Source: Cymbomonas tetramitiformis
Taxonomy: Eukaryota; Chlorophyta; Pyramimonadophyceae; Pyramimonadales; Pyramimonadaceae
NCBI GenBank assembly: GCA_001247695.2
Contig: LGRX02015299.1
Location: 1 to 32,431 of the forward strand
Length of the DNA stretch: 32,431 nt
Reading direction: 5' to 3'
The notes under the pieces are model-generated. The model had not been told where the DNA came from and ran no database searches. It saw only the letters and a list, made by a program, of their open reading frames with translations. Position numbers and translations under genes: made by a program. Below, piece after piece: positions 1-8,836 of this stretch; within the stretch, counting starts at the first letter, position 1, and each line of letters starts with the position of its first letter.

Positions 1-56
1 TCCATAGCGGCGGACGGCGCGGCAAATCAGAACACGGTTGTTCCGCATGCCCCGCA

Positions 57-1470
57 TCAAGTTAAGGGCATCAGCGAGAAGAAACGGCATTTCTTTAACC
101 TACACCTGCAGCTCACGATACTTCATGGCTTGCTTCTATTTTCCGTTGGGCTCCCTTGGAGCGGGGCTAAGGGTGCAAACATGCTGCTCACGACACTGTG
201 GAACTTGTTGCACTACACCGCATAAGGTCGCGCAGGTAAGCGCTACTTCCGGAAGGAGCTTCATTTGCAGCTGGATGGTGCGTGACTCAGAAAATTGGAA
301 CAAGTATGCGTTCGCGTTTTGCGCGGTGTTGGTGCACTACAATATTTACACCGTGATTGTCTTCCACCGTCTGATGTCGCGCACACCCATAACGACTGCG
401 ACGGTTGGTTTGGACTCATCAAGATGTTCATATTTGGGAAAGACGCGCGCAAATCTGGAGTGTGGCTGTTGACCCTGGAATCGTGGATTGGCTGGTTACG
501 AAGCTGGCCGTTGAAGAAGTTCACCAAAATCACGGACGTACAAGGCCAACAGTTGGACTTCAAGGCTTGGCTGAAGCCGCACATAAACCCACAGTTTGAA
601 GGCTATGCTGGGAAAGTAAGGCGTACACACCTGATGCACTTCGAGAAGGACGCGGATGGTGTTACACGCCTGAAGTACAAGTTTGGAGAACAATACGCAA
701 ACCACATGCCTGCCGGAGTGGATGAGGATCTCCGTAAGGGCATCGAGGTCATGAAAAGTTACCCAGCTTTCGACAGCAGCCCCACGTTACAAGAGGTGCA
801 GCCGCTAGACCCGAAGGAAGAGAGGGAAACCCGCACTGCTTTCAGTCGTTTGTGCGACTACATCTAGTACCGTACTGTATTCCAACTGACACGCTGGACA
901 AGTTGCTGTCGTACTTTCCCTTGCCCAAGACCGCCGAGGACTACGATGCCTGGGCTGGACCGACGCCGACCCCACAGGCTCCTCTGGATTTGAAGGAGCT
1001 TTACGAGAACGCCTGGCACAAGAAGCCAGTGCAGGAGGAGGTGCCAGAACGGACGATGCCCGAACAGTTCGAAGTGATATCCGACGGTCGCAACGTGTTA
1101 AGCAAGGACCTTCCGCGGGAACCTCCACAAGAGATCGTGCGCATGTGCGTGGAGAAAGCGAGGGACGTCGAGTCCGTCGATTTCTGGTTCGTCCCGTTGG
1201 TCTGTTGCGAGCACCTCGGTTTCATTGTTATGTCTTGCAAGTAATATGCCTACCTGAGTCTTACCTGTGTGTCTTACGCGTCGGCTACCATTGCAGGTAC
1301 ACGGTGGCCGAGTGTAAAGCAGCGTTGCACCACCTGGGAGTTGAACTTCCTGAACGCCCACTCAAGGGGCCGTTGGCGAAGGCCTTATTTATTTGAAGCG
1401 ACGGATGTCGCCCGAAAGGCCCACCACGAACATCTCAGAGACCTTCGGGAAAAAACGCCAGCGACGACAG
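57..1470 (+). pseudogene. DUF7869-like transposon-derived gene, decayed
   Basis: Conceptual reading on the plus strand gives a DUF7869-like protein, a family common in transposon-derived genes of plants, oomycetes and algae. Visible pieces in order are a stretch with SGAKGANMLLTTLWNLLHYT (about 165-225), LHLQLDG (about 261-280), SENWNKYAFAFCAVLVHYNI in a second frame (about 288-350), then DVAHTHNDCDGWFGL back in the first frame (about 385-430), which matches the family's GHTHxDxD signature. The reading stays open to 867, shifts frame near 855, and runs on to about 1240 (SYFPLPKTAEDYDAW). After a likely 56-bp intron it ends in a SAP-like helical segment (YTVAECKAALHHLGVELP). A tandem ATTT duplication near 1387-1395 breaks the frame before a consensus donor at about 1471. 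There are also one in-frame TAA near 225 and at least three frame changes, so I call it a pseudogene. The family assignment is from motif recognition only. Confidence 0.55.
1241..1296 (+). other. probable 56-bp spliceosomal intron
   Basis: The intron starts GTAATATG and ends CATTGCAG. Removing it joins the frame used up to 1240 to the frame beginning at 1297-1298, giving SCK then YTVAECKAAL. Neither frame stays open across the gap by itself. A short GT-AG intron supports a eukaryotic nuclear origin. Confidence 0.5.
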
Positions 1471-1479
1471 GTGAGAAAT

Positions 1480-2745
1480 GGAATGAATCGAGATATGATC
1501 GGGTCGAAACCGAACGGTGCATCGTGATATGACATCGGGTATGTTGGGTCCCTGAGTTGCAATAAGTAGAGCACTTGAGAAGTGTACGGCCTTCAGAACT
1601 CAGATCGTAACGAACGTTGACACCTAACTAATCTGGCCCTGTTCCAGTGACACAATGCAAAAAGAATATTGTACCTTTACATGTTCAAACAAAAACAACT
1701 TCTGAGTATATTAGTCTAGTGCCCCGGCACAATTGGTATCAGTGTGCTGTGAATTCGCCCCTGCGCAACTCGCCCACGACCTTTAAAAAGTCTTCCGGTG
1801 TACTACAGGGGGAGGGCTGTACTTCCGGCTATATGTGCGCAATTTTCACCTCCGTAAGTACATTTCTTTTCGTATACAACTACCGTCTTCTCACGGAAAT
1901 ATCTTCAAAACATCATATTTCACTTCCTTAACACTGGGGGCTCAAACTGGCTTTTGGACCCAAGCATGCCTGTGTTGATGTCAAGTTGAAACTCTCGGGG
2001 AGGTCATATCCGTCCTGTTTTGGACAGTATACTTCGATATCCGGCTCTATCATGACCTCACTGCAGCCATGCAAGTAGTTATAGAGCCTTAAAAGTGGCA
2101 AAAACGGCAACAAAAAAAAACAGCACTTTTTAGCACTTTTAGCTACTTTCCAGTAACCCTCAAACCCCAGCCCGGCAGGTTTCGCCACCCAAAACCTGCC
2201 CCTAAGACACCATAGTTACCCCTAAAAACTTTTTTCAGCCTTGGCAGAGCCCCTACTGGTCAGTATTCCACCTCAAAAGTGCCCAAAAGTGCCCAAAAAC
2301 CACTTTTTACCACCTCAACAACATGTCACGGCAGGCCGTACGTTGTATAAAGATCCTGTCAAAATATGACGATTGTTAGTATTTCTACCATGGTTGTTGG
2401 CAAACAAAGGTTGCACGCGCTGCCTCCCCCCCTCATCCCCACCCCGTGAACACTTGGCCAACAGGAGGACGATAGGCGCACACGCAGCAATCATGTCGGC
2501 GAGGGAAGCTTTCAACCCGTGAGGCAAGTTGCGACAGGCAGTTGGAGCATGTACTTTGCGGGTTCTCAATATTAAAAATATTTGCATGTTTACGATGTCT
2601 AAGGGGCTGCGCCACGCCCTTCCCTAGCGCACTCCCTAGTGCGTATTGCATGTGCCCCACGTCTGTTCTCACACGACTGCCGTGTGGGTTCTATGAGTGG
2701 TCGGGGTCCGCTATTTCCGTACTACGTCTCGGCGATTTATCAACA
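1480..2745. other. no recognisable gene
   Basis: I see only short ORFs without domain motifs. The stretch 2080-2310 is A-rich and repetitive, with several copies of AAAAGTG/CACTTTT in both orientations, including two adjacent GTGCCCAAAA words near 2278-2297. The rest shows no repeat, RNA or gene structure I can support. Confidence 0.4.
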
Positions 2746-3240
2746 CTACACCCGTTCCCAGAACGTCGTGGTGCGCAGATGCTTCGGCCGCGCGTCCCCA
2801 AAGCCGCCTCGGTACTCGTCGGTTGTAAGTTCTCGGTTGTCACCGGAGCGACTTTTCCACCACACTCTGTAGTCCTCCGTGATGTATAGCTCTGGGACGC
2901 GGACCAGATTCATTTGCACCAGCTCGTCCCAGTCAAAAGTCTCCACGGAGAAGTCGTCGTGGAAAACAGAGTAATCGAAGGCTCCGACGGGATCCTCCGG
3001 TCGGTCTTCCCACGCGTTTACGCAGATGCAATGGCACCGCATCACGGGGGGGTGCCCCAGCGCGCGCCACGCTGCTGAAGTGTCGTGCTCGAAGCAATCC
3101 TTGCCAACGAAGATCTCCAGGTCGCGCACTGTGCCATTTAGTCATCCGCATCCGCAGCGTATATTTCCCCGTAGTCCGCATGTGAGAAGTCCTCCAGCAG
3201 CAACTCCCCCGCCTGTGTCCTGAATGCCTCAAGGCAAACT
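2746..3240 (-). pseudogene. unrecognised protein fragment with one frameshift
   Basis: The minus-strand frame 2746-3129 encodes about 127 residues of normal-looking acidic, aromatic-rich protein (for example VGAFDYSVFHDDFSVETFDW). Immediately upstream, 3138-3235 continues the same style in another frame (GELLLEDFSHADYGEIYAAD) until a TAA at 3138. The two frames join if one base is gained or lost near 3130-3140, so this is probably a broken gene or exon rather than two genes. I do not recognise the family. The 5' boundary may be a splice acceptor (TTTGCAG) near 3270-3276. It sits beside transposon remnants and may be one. Confidence 0.35.
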
Positions 3241-3244
3241 CGTC

Positions 3245-3427
3245 ATGAAATGCGATTATTGTGACCTTCCTGCAAACGTTCGCATATGATTTAATGCTGG
3301 TTCGCATCTTGTTGCGATAAATGAGCATACCGAACATTTCGCGTGTATGCGTTGTTCTTACGAAATATTCATGTGCCAGGAAGCAATGGACGACGAAGAC
3401 GGAGTATACTGGGAGCTGATAGATTAG
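3245..3427 (+). pseudogene. short Cys-rich peptide with an in-frame TGA
   Basis: An ATG at 3245 opens a 61-codon frame ending in TAG at 3425-3427. It is interrupted only by a TGA at codon 15 (3287-3289). It contains CDYC near the start and CMRC about 25 residues before the end, with histidines between, so it resembles a small zinc-binding module. The end (DEDGVYWELID) lies in the segment duplicated at 5519-5696. The third-position difference between the copies is synonymous in two frames, so it does not settle which frame is the real one. Coding status is uncertain. Confidence 0.25.
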
Positions 3428-3576
3428 TAGACCATTACTTTCCGGCGCCTGAAAGGCGTGGAATGAACTAATTCGAGATCTCTTGCCTGGTAGTAACTTA
3501 CGTACTTTGCAATGTAATAGTAACGCTATGATATGTTGTACGACCAAGCATTGGTTGCTGACTTATGGCTTTTGCG

Positions 3577-3577
<1 letters not shown>
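3390..3577 (+). repeat. duplicated segment, copy 1
   Basis: This 188-bp stretch is nearly identical to 5519-5696. The clear differences are one C/T change and a 10-bp length difference (extra AAGCATTGGT-type bases near 3545-3556). In one plus-strand frame it encodes RRRSILGADRLVDHYFPAP, which resembles a peptide encoded at 23.3-23.4 kb on the minus strand. Both copies end against a dinucleotide microsatellite. Confidence 0.85.
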
Positions 3578-3609
<32 letters not shown>

Positions 3610-3610
3610 C
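3576..3610. repeat. (CA)n(TA)n microsatellite
   Basis: About six CA dinucleotides are followed by about nine AT/TA dinucleotides, directly after duplicated segment copy 1. Confidence 0.9.
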
Positions 3611-4120
3611 TGTAGCCTAGATGCATATCGTTCTTTCCTTGCATCCGACGAAACCGGGGGCTCCTCAGCTCCCAAATACATTCGTGACCGTCGTAAATAA
3701 ATATATATACTATTTTCAACGCCCACGATCGACCCGGTGATGTTCATGTTGGAATGACGATGGCGTTGGCGAATGTGGCGACTAATACCGAGCAGTACAG
3801 TACAGGTAACGCCAGCGCCACCGAGACTCACGACGCAGTCGAGTGACAACAATCACTCCCCGGACTTTTTCACATCCAGTTAGTGAGGCTCTGCGAACGT
3901 GAAATCAACGCACGACACACCATTCGGTACCCCAAGTGTGTTACGTGCGTCCGATATATATGACAGATCCCGACGATAGACCGGTGACGTGGATATAATC
4001 GAAAATTAAAATGATCGAACGAGACCCCACGGACTGAGTCAAATCGAACGCTTTGCTACGGATTAGAAATCTACCGATAATTCAAGCGCAAGCGAAGGAG
4101 AAGTCTAAACGACCCTCCTG

Positions 4121-4150
4121 GACAAACGCGTGTGTGCTTGCTTCACTTGC
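4121..4150 (+). repeat. 30-bp direct repeat, copy 1
   Basis: Identical to 4582-4611. In one frame both copies encode DKRVCACFTC. The downstream copy is inside the PIP-box gene, so the upstream copy may be a relic of a tandem paralogue. Confidence 0.85.
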
Positions 4151-4257
4151 AAAAGGAAGGCGAAAGGTTCATCGAGCAACAGCTGTTACCGTTCGTGCAG
4201 AGATATACAGCAGAAATGTGTTTGTGAGCACATTTTTCAAATTCGAAATTTCTCTCA

Positions 4258-4538
4258 TGGTAAGCCAAGCTCAACGTGAAAGAGGAAACAAAATTTTATC
4301 CCAAATTGCACCAATCAAAACATTGTTAAAGCGTCGGCGACGAAGTTTGAAGGAATTGTATAACGAAGGTGTGCGTTTAGACAGGTTGCATCCTGAGTTG
4401 CGTGGTGCGTACGCTTTGCTTGCGATCCGGCTGATAGAGTTGAGAAATATCGAAGGGGCTAGCATCAAGATACCTCCGACACCAAACCTTCCAGGCGACT
4501 CCAGTTTCACTTCGCATGCCAGTCAGGAAGAAACTTAA
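4258..4538 (+). CDS. hypothetical basic protein, about 93 residues
   Basis: This is an internal ATG of a longer open frame (from 4053) and gives MVSQAQRERGNKILSQIAPI followed by an Arg-rich segment (LLKRRRRSLKEL) and a helical stretch ending LLAIRLIELRNIEG. I do not recognise a family. It overlaps the start of the PIP-box gene by 23 bp in another frame. It could be an exon of a larger gene, or chance. I chose this start because the sequence before it looks non-coding and repeats part of the neighbouring gene in a different frame. Confidence 0.25.
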
Positions 4539-4581
4539 GCCCCTGCCTGGACAACAAGCCATATCTGCATTTTTTAAGGAA

Positions 4582-4611
4582 GACAAACGCGTGTGTGCTT
4601 GCTTCACTTGC
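4582..4611 (+). repeat. 30-bp direct repeat, copy 2
   Basis: Identical to 4121-4150. Here it lies in exon 1 of the PIP-box gene and encodes DKRVCACFTC. Confidence 0.85.
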
Positions 4612-5447
4612 TTGACCCGCGAGTTTAGCCCACTTCCCGAGCAAAGCCAACGGTTTCTTTTACCTACTGGCTCGCCTTCATTCTTTTCCACTCCGCAGCT
4701 GCCGAAGGTATTTCCACTCTTGCACTTTTCATGTTGCGTGTAGGTCACTTTTCCCTAACCCACACACAATGCTATACTAGTTTCATTGAGACACTTCTTG
4801 CATATCCCCTCATTTTTGGTGCTTTTGTTGCGCAGGCTCGTTCTAATATCTTGGCGCCAACCGCTGCCCCTCCACGTCGCTCAAAACGTTTAAGCACGTC
4901 TACACCTTCACCAACTTCGGGTTTGTTACAGTGATCGCCAACCAAAATGGTCAACCACAAATACAAGGGTAACCAATGGGGTGTCCTTGACGACAAAACG
5001 TATGAAGCCCTCCGCTCCTTTTGTGAAGAGCAGCGCCAAGCACCCACGCCTCGAAGGTATAACTTCCGCATATCTCCGTATGTACACTATTCTTCCGCAA
5101 TTTCCCCCTTCCATATCAATTCCGAAGGCCTTACGCACGCTCTTCTATTTCACTCATCGCAGGCTCGTTCCACAATCCCTGTGGGGTGGCGGGCGACTTC
5201 GTTCGTGTGACATCACGGTCTTGGAACCAAACCAGGCTCAACAACAAATTGCCAGGGAGGCAGCGGCTAAGGACTGGGCTCTCATGTTCGACTTTTTGCA
5301 CCAGGTGTGCACCTTTCTACCTATCACGTCAATTGTGACTTTCGGAATTTTGGAATTTGCCATGCCTCCTCATATGGATACTATGGTACCTCATATGGTA
5401 CCCGCCTTCATTGCTGCGCATTGCAGCATTCAGCACTCCGTTATCTT

Positions 5448-5520
5448 GATCACTCGAACCACAATAGCAAACCGCATAATGAAGGCATACCGTACCGCAT
5501 AAACGCATATCGCAACCTAC
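5448..5520 (+). repeat. 73-bp direct repeat, copy 1
   Basis: It matches 5891-5967 apart from a 4-bp insertion (GCAT) in the second copy. It lies in the last exon of the PIP-box gene model. The second copy lacks the downstream coding segment, so it is a partial duplication. Confidence 0.85.
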
Positions 5521-5696
5521 GACGAAGACGGAGTATATTGGGAGCTGATAGATTAGTAGACCATTACTTTCCGGCGCCTGAAAGGCGTGGAATGAACTAA
5601 TTCGAGATCTCTTGCCTGGTAGTAACTTACGTACTTTGCAATGTAATAGTAACGCTATGATATGTTGTACGACCAGCTGACTTATGGCTTTTGCGA
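5519..5696 (+). repeat. duplicated segment, copy 2
   Basis: Near-identical to 3390-3577 and 10 bp shorter. It carries the end of the PIP-box gene model and is followed by a TA microsatellite. Confidence 0.85.
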
Positions 5697-5720
5697 TATA
5701 TATATATATATATATATATT
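5695..5720. repeat. (TA)n microsatellite
   Basis: About 12 TA dinucleotides follow duplicated segment copy 2, in the same relative place as the CA/TA run of copy 1. Confidence 0.9.
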
Positions 5721-5890
5721 GTAACACTACTAACACTAGCAAACATTCTACTTGTAATTAAACGAATAGACACCGTTTATGCAACAATACCCGTGTGATG
5801 ATAGTTGTATAGCCGCGTTTTTTGACGCGGGGCTTGTGTTTATGAACACACCCAATCCAAAAAGATATCTCTCTCCGTTGATTGCTCGAT

Positions 5891-5967
5891 GATCACTCGA
5901 ACCACAATAGCAAACCGCATAATGAAGGCATGCATACCGTACCGCATAAACGCATATCGCAACCTAC
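5891..5967 (+). repeat. 73-bp direct repeat, copy 2
   Basis: Near-identical to 5448-5520. Beyond it is an inverted pair TGCCACGT / ACGTGGCA (about 5974-6015) containing a CACGTG core, which may be chance or a regulatory motif. Confidence 0.8.
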
Positions 5968-6101
5968 GTGGCTGCCACGTGTCTGCATTACACTGCGCGT
6001 TATGATGACGTGGCAGGTCACCCGTCGTCTATAAACCGAGAATAGTAACAGAAAAACACCGTCTAAAAACATGCATACTGGTTCACGTATCCCCAATAGT
6101 C

Positions 6102-6168
6102 TGGTATGTTGGGACTCGAACCCAATCCGGGATGTATTCAGCTTACATCCCGGACACCATGCATGCCA
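6102..6168 (-). ncRNA. tRNA-like element without a D arm
   Basis: Reading the minus strand, the outer seven bases pair six of seven (TGGCATG with CATACCA). The T arm is perfect (TTGGG, loop TTCGAGT, CCCAA) and includes a B-box-like GGTTCGAGTCC. In place of D and anticodon arms there is one perfect 10-bp hairpin (TCCGGGATGT / ACATCCCGGA) with a 9-base loop. No A box or convincing anticodon is seen. It could be a degenerate tRNA, a tRNA-derived SINE head or an organelle-type tRNA insertion. I cannot decide which. Confidence 0.35.
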
Positions 6169-6169
6169 T

Positions 6170-7560
6170 ATTACATTACTATTGAAACCCGCATAAAAAA
6201 GTCGTAGCGTGAAATATTTCACGTTGACTATGCGTGACAAATATAAAAAAACTGTGACGAGCATAAAGGGCTGCGAAGGGAGATCAAGGAGCTCAAGGGC
6301 TCGAAGGAAATCATGGCGGGAAGAGGATGGTTGGTCGCAGAGATGAACTGCCACGCGCCACCTACGACAACGAAAGCGAAACCTGACGAAAGGGTTACAG
6401 TAGTATACAATCCAAATACAGTAACAAACTTTTACACCCAATTAAGTGAGGGACAAGCACAACGTGTAAATAGGCACACACCAACAAAGAGTGGGGCTGT
6501 TGTATGGGCGGGCGCACTGCGATGAACTGTTTCCGCATGTACCGATGCAAAATCGAGTCAGTCGCGGAAATTGAAAGTGTGCAAATTCGAGAACTTCCAA
6601 AAGAACAGTACTCGTCAAAAATACGGTCGGGACCACTTGTGAAGCAGCCGTACAATTACAAACAGCGTCGGGGAAACGGGAAAACAGAGAGCTAGGAACC
6701 AACGTACCCGTAAATTGGAGCTTTGAATCTCACGCGCAACCTGCACAATCTCCGACACGCCCACAAACCGCGCTTTCAGTTTACACATGAACAATGAAAA
6801 ATAGTGAAAAGCGAAAAATATTGAAAAGTATAAAGCTGGGGCAGCATGCAAATCGGGTCTGCGTGCAGTGCAGTAGTGCAGGGTCTGGTTGGGCGCTCCT
6901 GGTGAATAATGAATGTGTCGTTGGCGCGGAACGTATTTGGAACGGGTGCTCGGTCAAACACTCATACCGTCATACGCGGGTCCGCGGCATTCTCGATTCA
7001 GGATCAGGTTCCATGAACCTGCTTCATGGATAGTAGGGAAAATTAACGAGGCGAGTCTAGGAAATATCCGGATCTGACGCCCGTAACCACCAAGGATTCA
7101 ATCGGACGATAACCTGATTTTTTATTAGAATCTAAAACATCATTGGCTCGAGTTTTTCGAACCAATGCCGGACCTGAATGGAAGATCGGGTATGAAAAAG
7201 TTACGATTTTAATGAAGTACTGTGAATACGATTGGTCAGCTGAGCAGTGTCTGTGCGCTCTTCGCAAAATCTGGAGTAGGACAGCCGACGTCGGCAGTAG
7301 GACAACCGACACGATGCGGCATATCGGTATTTTTGAATCGGAAGGCTGAAAAAGAGCATATTATTAGGCGGCTTGATAATATAGATTTGATATATTTTGA
7401 AAAAATCACCCAAATTTTGACCATATTTTGAAAATTTTTGCAGGCCAAAATCGCACCTAAAATTTGAATCAAAATTTTAAAAATCCTGGCCAGTGCCAAG
7501 CTGCCAACTCGTGTAGAGTTAAAAAAAAGCTCGTCACCTCTGCTCCTTATGATTTGGAAC
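6170..7560. other. no recognisable gene
   Basis: Short open frames occur (6313-6525 and 6504-6695, plus strand), but they have no motif I recognise and no supporting context. AT-rich stretches lie near 7360-7480. I see no RNA gene or transposon end. Confidence 0.35.
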
Positions 7561-7565
7561 CTGGC

Positions 7566-7764
7566 CAAATTACCTTACCTTACTTACTTACTACCTCTGA
7601 CCTTTATAGTCTTTGCATGAAGCAAATACCTCTGACCTTTATCGTCTTGGCATGAAGTGAATTACCTTACCTTACCTTGCCTTACCTACCTCTGACCTTA
7701 CCTCTGGCCTTACCTCTGACCTTTATAGTCTTGGCATGAACTAAATTACCTTACCTTAGTCAAT
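7566..7764 (+). repeat. TTACC / CTCTGACC simple-repeat tract
   Basis: Degenerate tandem words TTACC, ACCTCTGACC and the phrase TTTATAGTCTTGGCATGAA recur three times here. The same phrase plus TTACCTTACCTTAGTCAATC precedes the CAG run at 31527-31564 and ends the window at about 32380-32431. It is therefore part of the satellite-like locus that the retroelement entered. Confidence 0.8.
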
Positions 7765-7790
7765 CAGCAGCAGCAGCAGCAGCAGCAGCA
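7765..7790 (+). repeat. (CAG)8 microsatellite of a satellite unit
   Basis: Eight CAG triplets are followed by AAAGCTCGAATCCCAACGGG. The same run and flank are found at 31565-31614 and 32029-32055, marking homologous satellite units. Confidence 0.9.
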
Positions 7791-7842
7791 AAGCTCGAAT
7801 CCCAACGGGCGACGCAGTCGAATGTCCGGTCTCACGGTCGCC

Positions 7843-7846
7843 AGAC
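7843..7846. repeat. target-site duplication AGAC, left
   Basis: AGAC directly precedes the left end (TGTCGC) of the retroelement and is matched at 30420-30423. Sister satellite units at about 31660-31680 and 32103-32125 read CGCCAGACG(C)(T/C)AACGATGAC without an insertion, which gives an empty-site comparison. Confidence 0.85.
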
Positions 7847-8059
7847 TGTCGCAAACGCGTGCATATGATGGTACAATCTCGGAATCGAACGGACTTAACA
7901 CTCGCGACTGATCATAAGCATCATTAATATCCACTGGTGCCGGTAACTGATCGAGCAATTCTCAACACAGCATAAGATCGTAGAGCTACAAATTTTTTTA
8001 AAATTCTGATACCCTGTTATCGAACGCTGAACTCTTATATGCAAGCCCAGATTCCAACA
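7847..8059 (-). repeat. LTR segment A, outer copy
   Basis: 213 bp, near-identical to 8588-8799 (one substitution and a small A/T-run difference). In element sense it starts TGTTGG and ends GCGACA at the target duplication. It directly abuts segment B (CA/TG junction at 8059/8060), as at a circular LTR-LTR joint. Confidence 0.8.
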
Positions 8060-8799
8060 TGAAAAAGTATGAAAACAGCAGTAAAATATATCCGTCAAAA
8101 TTGATATTATATCACAAAATACGAATTATTGTGTGTACAAAAGCTGTGAGCAGAACTGTCTTAGCACTCTAGCACTGGCACGCGAACAGCCACCTAGTAC
8201 TTGCGAAGGCAAAACAATAATGAGTCCACTAGCCTGACCTTCGGTCAGAGTCTACTTATATCTCAATGTCCTGTCACATTTCCCAAAACTGTAACGGGTT
8301 CTAGCCCTTAAATCTTCATCTGGCCAATGGAAAGTCATTATCCCATGCCAGCTCTAACAATGTTACCGTTTACCGCATTCTGACTGACACGTCAGCGGCA
8401 AAGGAGTCACTGCCATCTTCGTCTTATCATTCTCTGGTCACCTGATGGTGACTATATCTTCTCTGACAAGTCTGCATCTCACAGATGGTCATCTTCGTAA
8501 AGCCTGTCATGCTGTCACCACTGTCATGCGTGTCACCAGCTGAACAAACCCGGCGCGGTACCATGAGAAGCCGGCGTTTGTTACAGCTGTCGCAAACGCG
8601 TGCATATGATGGTACAATCTCGGAATCGAACGAACTTAACACTCGCGACTGATCATAAGCATCATTAATATCCACTGGTGCCGGTAACTGATCGAGCAAT
8701 TCTCAACACAGCATAAGATCGTAGAGCTACAAAATTTTTAAAATTCTGATACCCTGTTATCGAACGCTGAACTCTTATATGCAAGCCCAGATTCCAACA
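8060..8799 (-). repeat. complete LTR (segments A + GC + B), 3' copy
   Basis: Read on the minus strand, this 740-bp unit begins TGTTGGAATC at 8799 and ends TTTTTCA at 8060 (TG...CA). Segment A is 8588-8799, the dinucleotide GC is 8586-8587, and segment B is 8060-8585. Three things support these as the real LTR limits. A purine-rich tract (GGGGGA) lies immediately before TGTTGG. Segment B at the other end of the element stops at exactly the same base (29894). A TATA-like GATATAAG lies about 195 bp from the end. However, the inserted DNA ends lie at the internal A/B boundary, so the alternative LTR (7847-8585, TGTAAC to GCGACA) must also be considered. Confidence 0.65.
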
Positions 8800-8808
8800 T
8801 CCCCCATC
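8800..8808 (-). promoter_or_regulatory. possible polypurine tract
   Basis: In element sense the bases before the LTR start are GATGGGGGA, with GGGGGA directly abutting TGTTGG. It lies 28 bp past the stop of the pol frame. A polypurine tract primes plus-strand synthesis in LTR elements. This one is short and is interrupted by one T. Confidence 0.45.
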
Positions 8809-8836
8809 TGTAGCTGCTGCGTGCAGTAGCACAGAC

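Larger units (their letters stand above)
4516..5600 (+). pseudogene. four-exon gene with PIP box and in-frame TGA
   Basis: Exon 1 (4516-4707) begins MPVRKKLKPLPGQQAISAFF. QQAISAFF fits the PCNA-interacting (PIP) consensus Q-x-x-I/L/M-x-x-F-F and is followed by CACFTC. The introns are 4708-4835, 5057-5162 and 5305-5426. All have GT/AG ends, and removing them keeps one reading frame (exons 4836-5056, 5163-5304, 5427-5600). The only interruption is a TGA at 4932-4934, 12 bp before an in-frame ATG at 4947. Exon 2 has PPRRSKRLST, exon 3 QQQIAREAAAKDWALMFDFL, and exon 4 ends RRRRSILGADRLVDHYF, similar to a CACTA-associated fragment near 23.3 kb. It is either a decayed transposase-type gene or two adjacent genes (4516-4934 and 4947-5600). 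PIP boxes are known in PCNA-binding replication proteins and some transposases. The function here is inference. Confidence 0.45.

Noticed and set aside
38..472. 144-codon frame at the window start taken as one intact gene
   Set aside because: Only its middle (about 288-370) matches the DUF7869-like reading. The flanks belong to another frame, so it is a by-product of frameshifts.
3287..4934. TGA read as an amino acid (altered code or selenocysteine) because two small genes contain in-frame TGA
   Set aside because: The pol frame ends in TGA exactly at the purine tract/LTR boundary, which argues TGA is a stop here. The small genes sit among other frameshifted relics.
5812..5835. GCCGCG-TTTTTT-CGCGG hairpin as a transcription terminator
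   Set aside because: The stem is only five pairs with the T run in the loop, the wrong layout for a terminator, and the context is eukaryotic.
6313..6695. Two overlapping short plus-strand frames as genes
   Set aside because: No motif, no splice pattern, no duplication evidence of constraint.
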